From IMG/VR virus record IMGVR_UViG_3300005617_000340, positions 1 through 54,107 of that record: a stretch of DNA of 54,107 nucleotides; one strand, 5' to 3'. Shown here piece after piece: positions 54,067 to 54,107 of the stretch (positions are counted from its first letter, which is position 1; every line of letters begins with the position of its first letter). The notes under the pieces were generated by a model. The model saw only the letters and a list, made by a program, of their open reading frames with translations. It was not told the DNA's origin and did not search any database. The translations under genes were made by a program, and so were the position numbers. The stretch comes from a virus.

Positions 54067-54107
54067 ATGAAACGAGTGACAAAAGATGGAGCGGCGATTG
54101 GGTGTGG
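54067..54107 (+). CDS. Start of a gene cut by the window edge
   Basis: ATG with AAGGAG upstream; MKRVTKDGAAIGC is visible before the window ends. Confidence 0.55.
   Translation, partial: MKRVTKDGAAIGC

Overview
The window looks like part of the genome of a large tailed bacteriophage (Caudoviricetes). It carries leftward tail/decoration genes, holin-like and coiled-coil membrane proteins, four small HNH nucleases, phage-type hypothetical families (DUF4031, DUF5662, DUF1653), many overlapping small genes with AGGAGG ribosome sites, and 40 tRNA genes. The host cannot be named. Strong Shine-Dalgarno sites, sigma70-like promoters, a standard RecA and a standard beta clamp point to a Gram-negative-like bacterium. 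No suppressor tRNA was called with confidence, so the standard code is assumed.

Layout. 1-14.27 kb (leftward): tail-fibre/decoration proteins interleaved with two glycosyltransferase modules (one fused to a methyltransferase), three further SAM methyltransferases including an FkbM type, an MT-A70 adenine methyltransferase, and holin-like and coiled-coil membrane proteins. 14.27-29.66 kb (rightward): 40 tRNA genes covering all 20 amino acids, packed with small zinc-binding or hypothetical genes, several unassigned structured RNAs and a short release factor. 29.1-35.2 kb: a ubiquitin-like protein gene, an array of tRNA-mimic RNAs, an HNH protein, a TROVE-vWA (Ro60) protein and a ThiF/E1-like adenylyltransferase. 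35.2-48.9 kb: dnaN, an XRE repressor, membrane and zinc proteins, recA, and a purine-rich leftward block. 49.0-51.9 kb: an island with an extremely repetitive short-word vocabulary and two unknown genes. 51.9-53.2 kb: mostly non-coding repeats and a structured RNA. 53.2 kb to the end: small purine-rich genes.

Two systems stand out. (1) The release factor at 24409-25069 is split across two frames. Its junction (Shine-Dalgarno-like GGAGG, three bases, CUU, stop) reproduces the bacterial prfB autoregulatory +1 frameshift site, but the stop is UAG and the protein carries an RF1-type P-x-T motif. It lacks the N-terminal RF domain. Several neighbouring genes end at a UAG that lies inside the next tRNA (tRNA bases 8-10), which links UAG termination to tRNA processing. 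(2) Between the ubiquitin-like gene and the Ro60 gene lie five copies of an RNA with a covarying terminal stem, a conserved asymmetric internal loop and an ACAUAC-like element. Each is capped by a different tRNA-derived module, and two or three of these are circularly permuted (3' half before 5' half, closed acceptor end, open at the anticodon). This is the topology known for bacterial YrlA Y RNAs, which mimic tRNA and bind Ro60. With the E1-like and ubiquitin-like genes it looks like a phage Ro ribonucleoprotein/Ubl module.

The tRNA set, the release factor and the tRNA mimics suggest a phage that takes over, or protects itself against attack on, translation. That last statement is inference.
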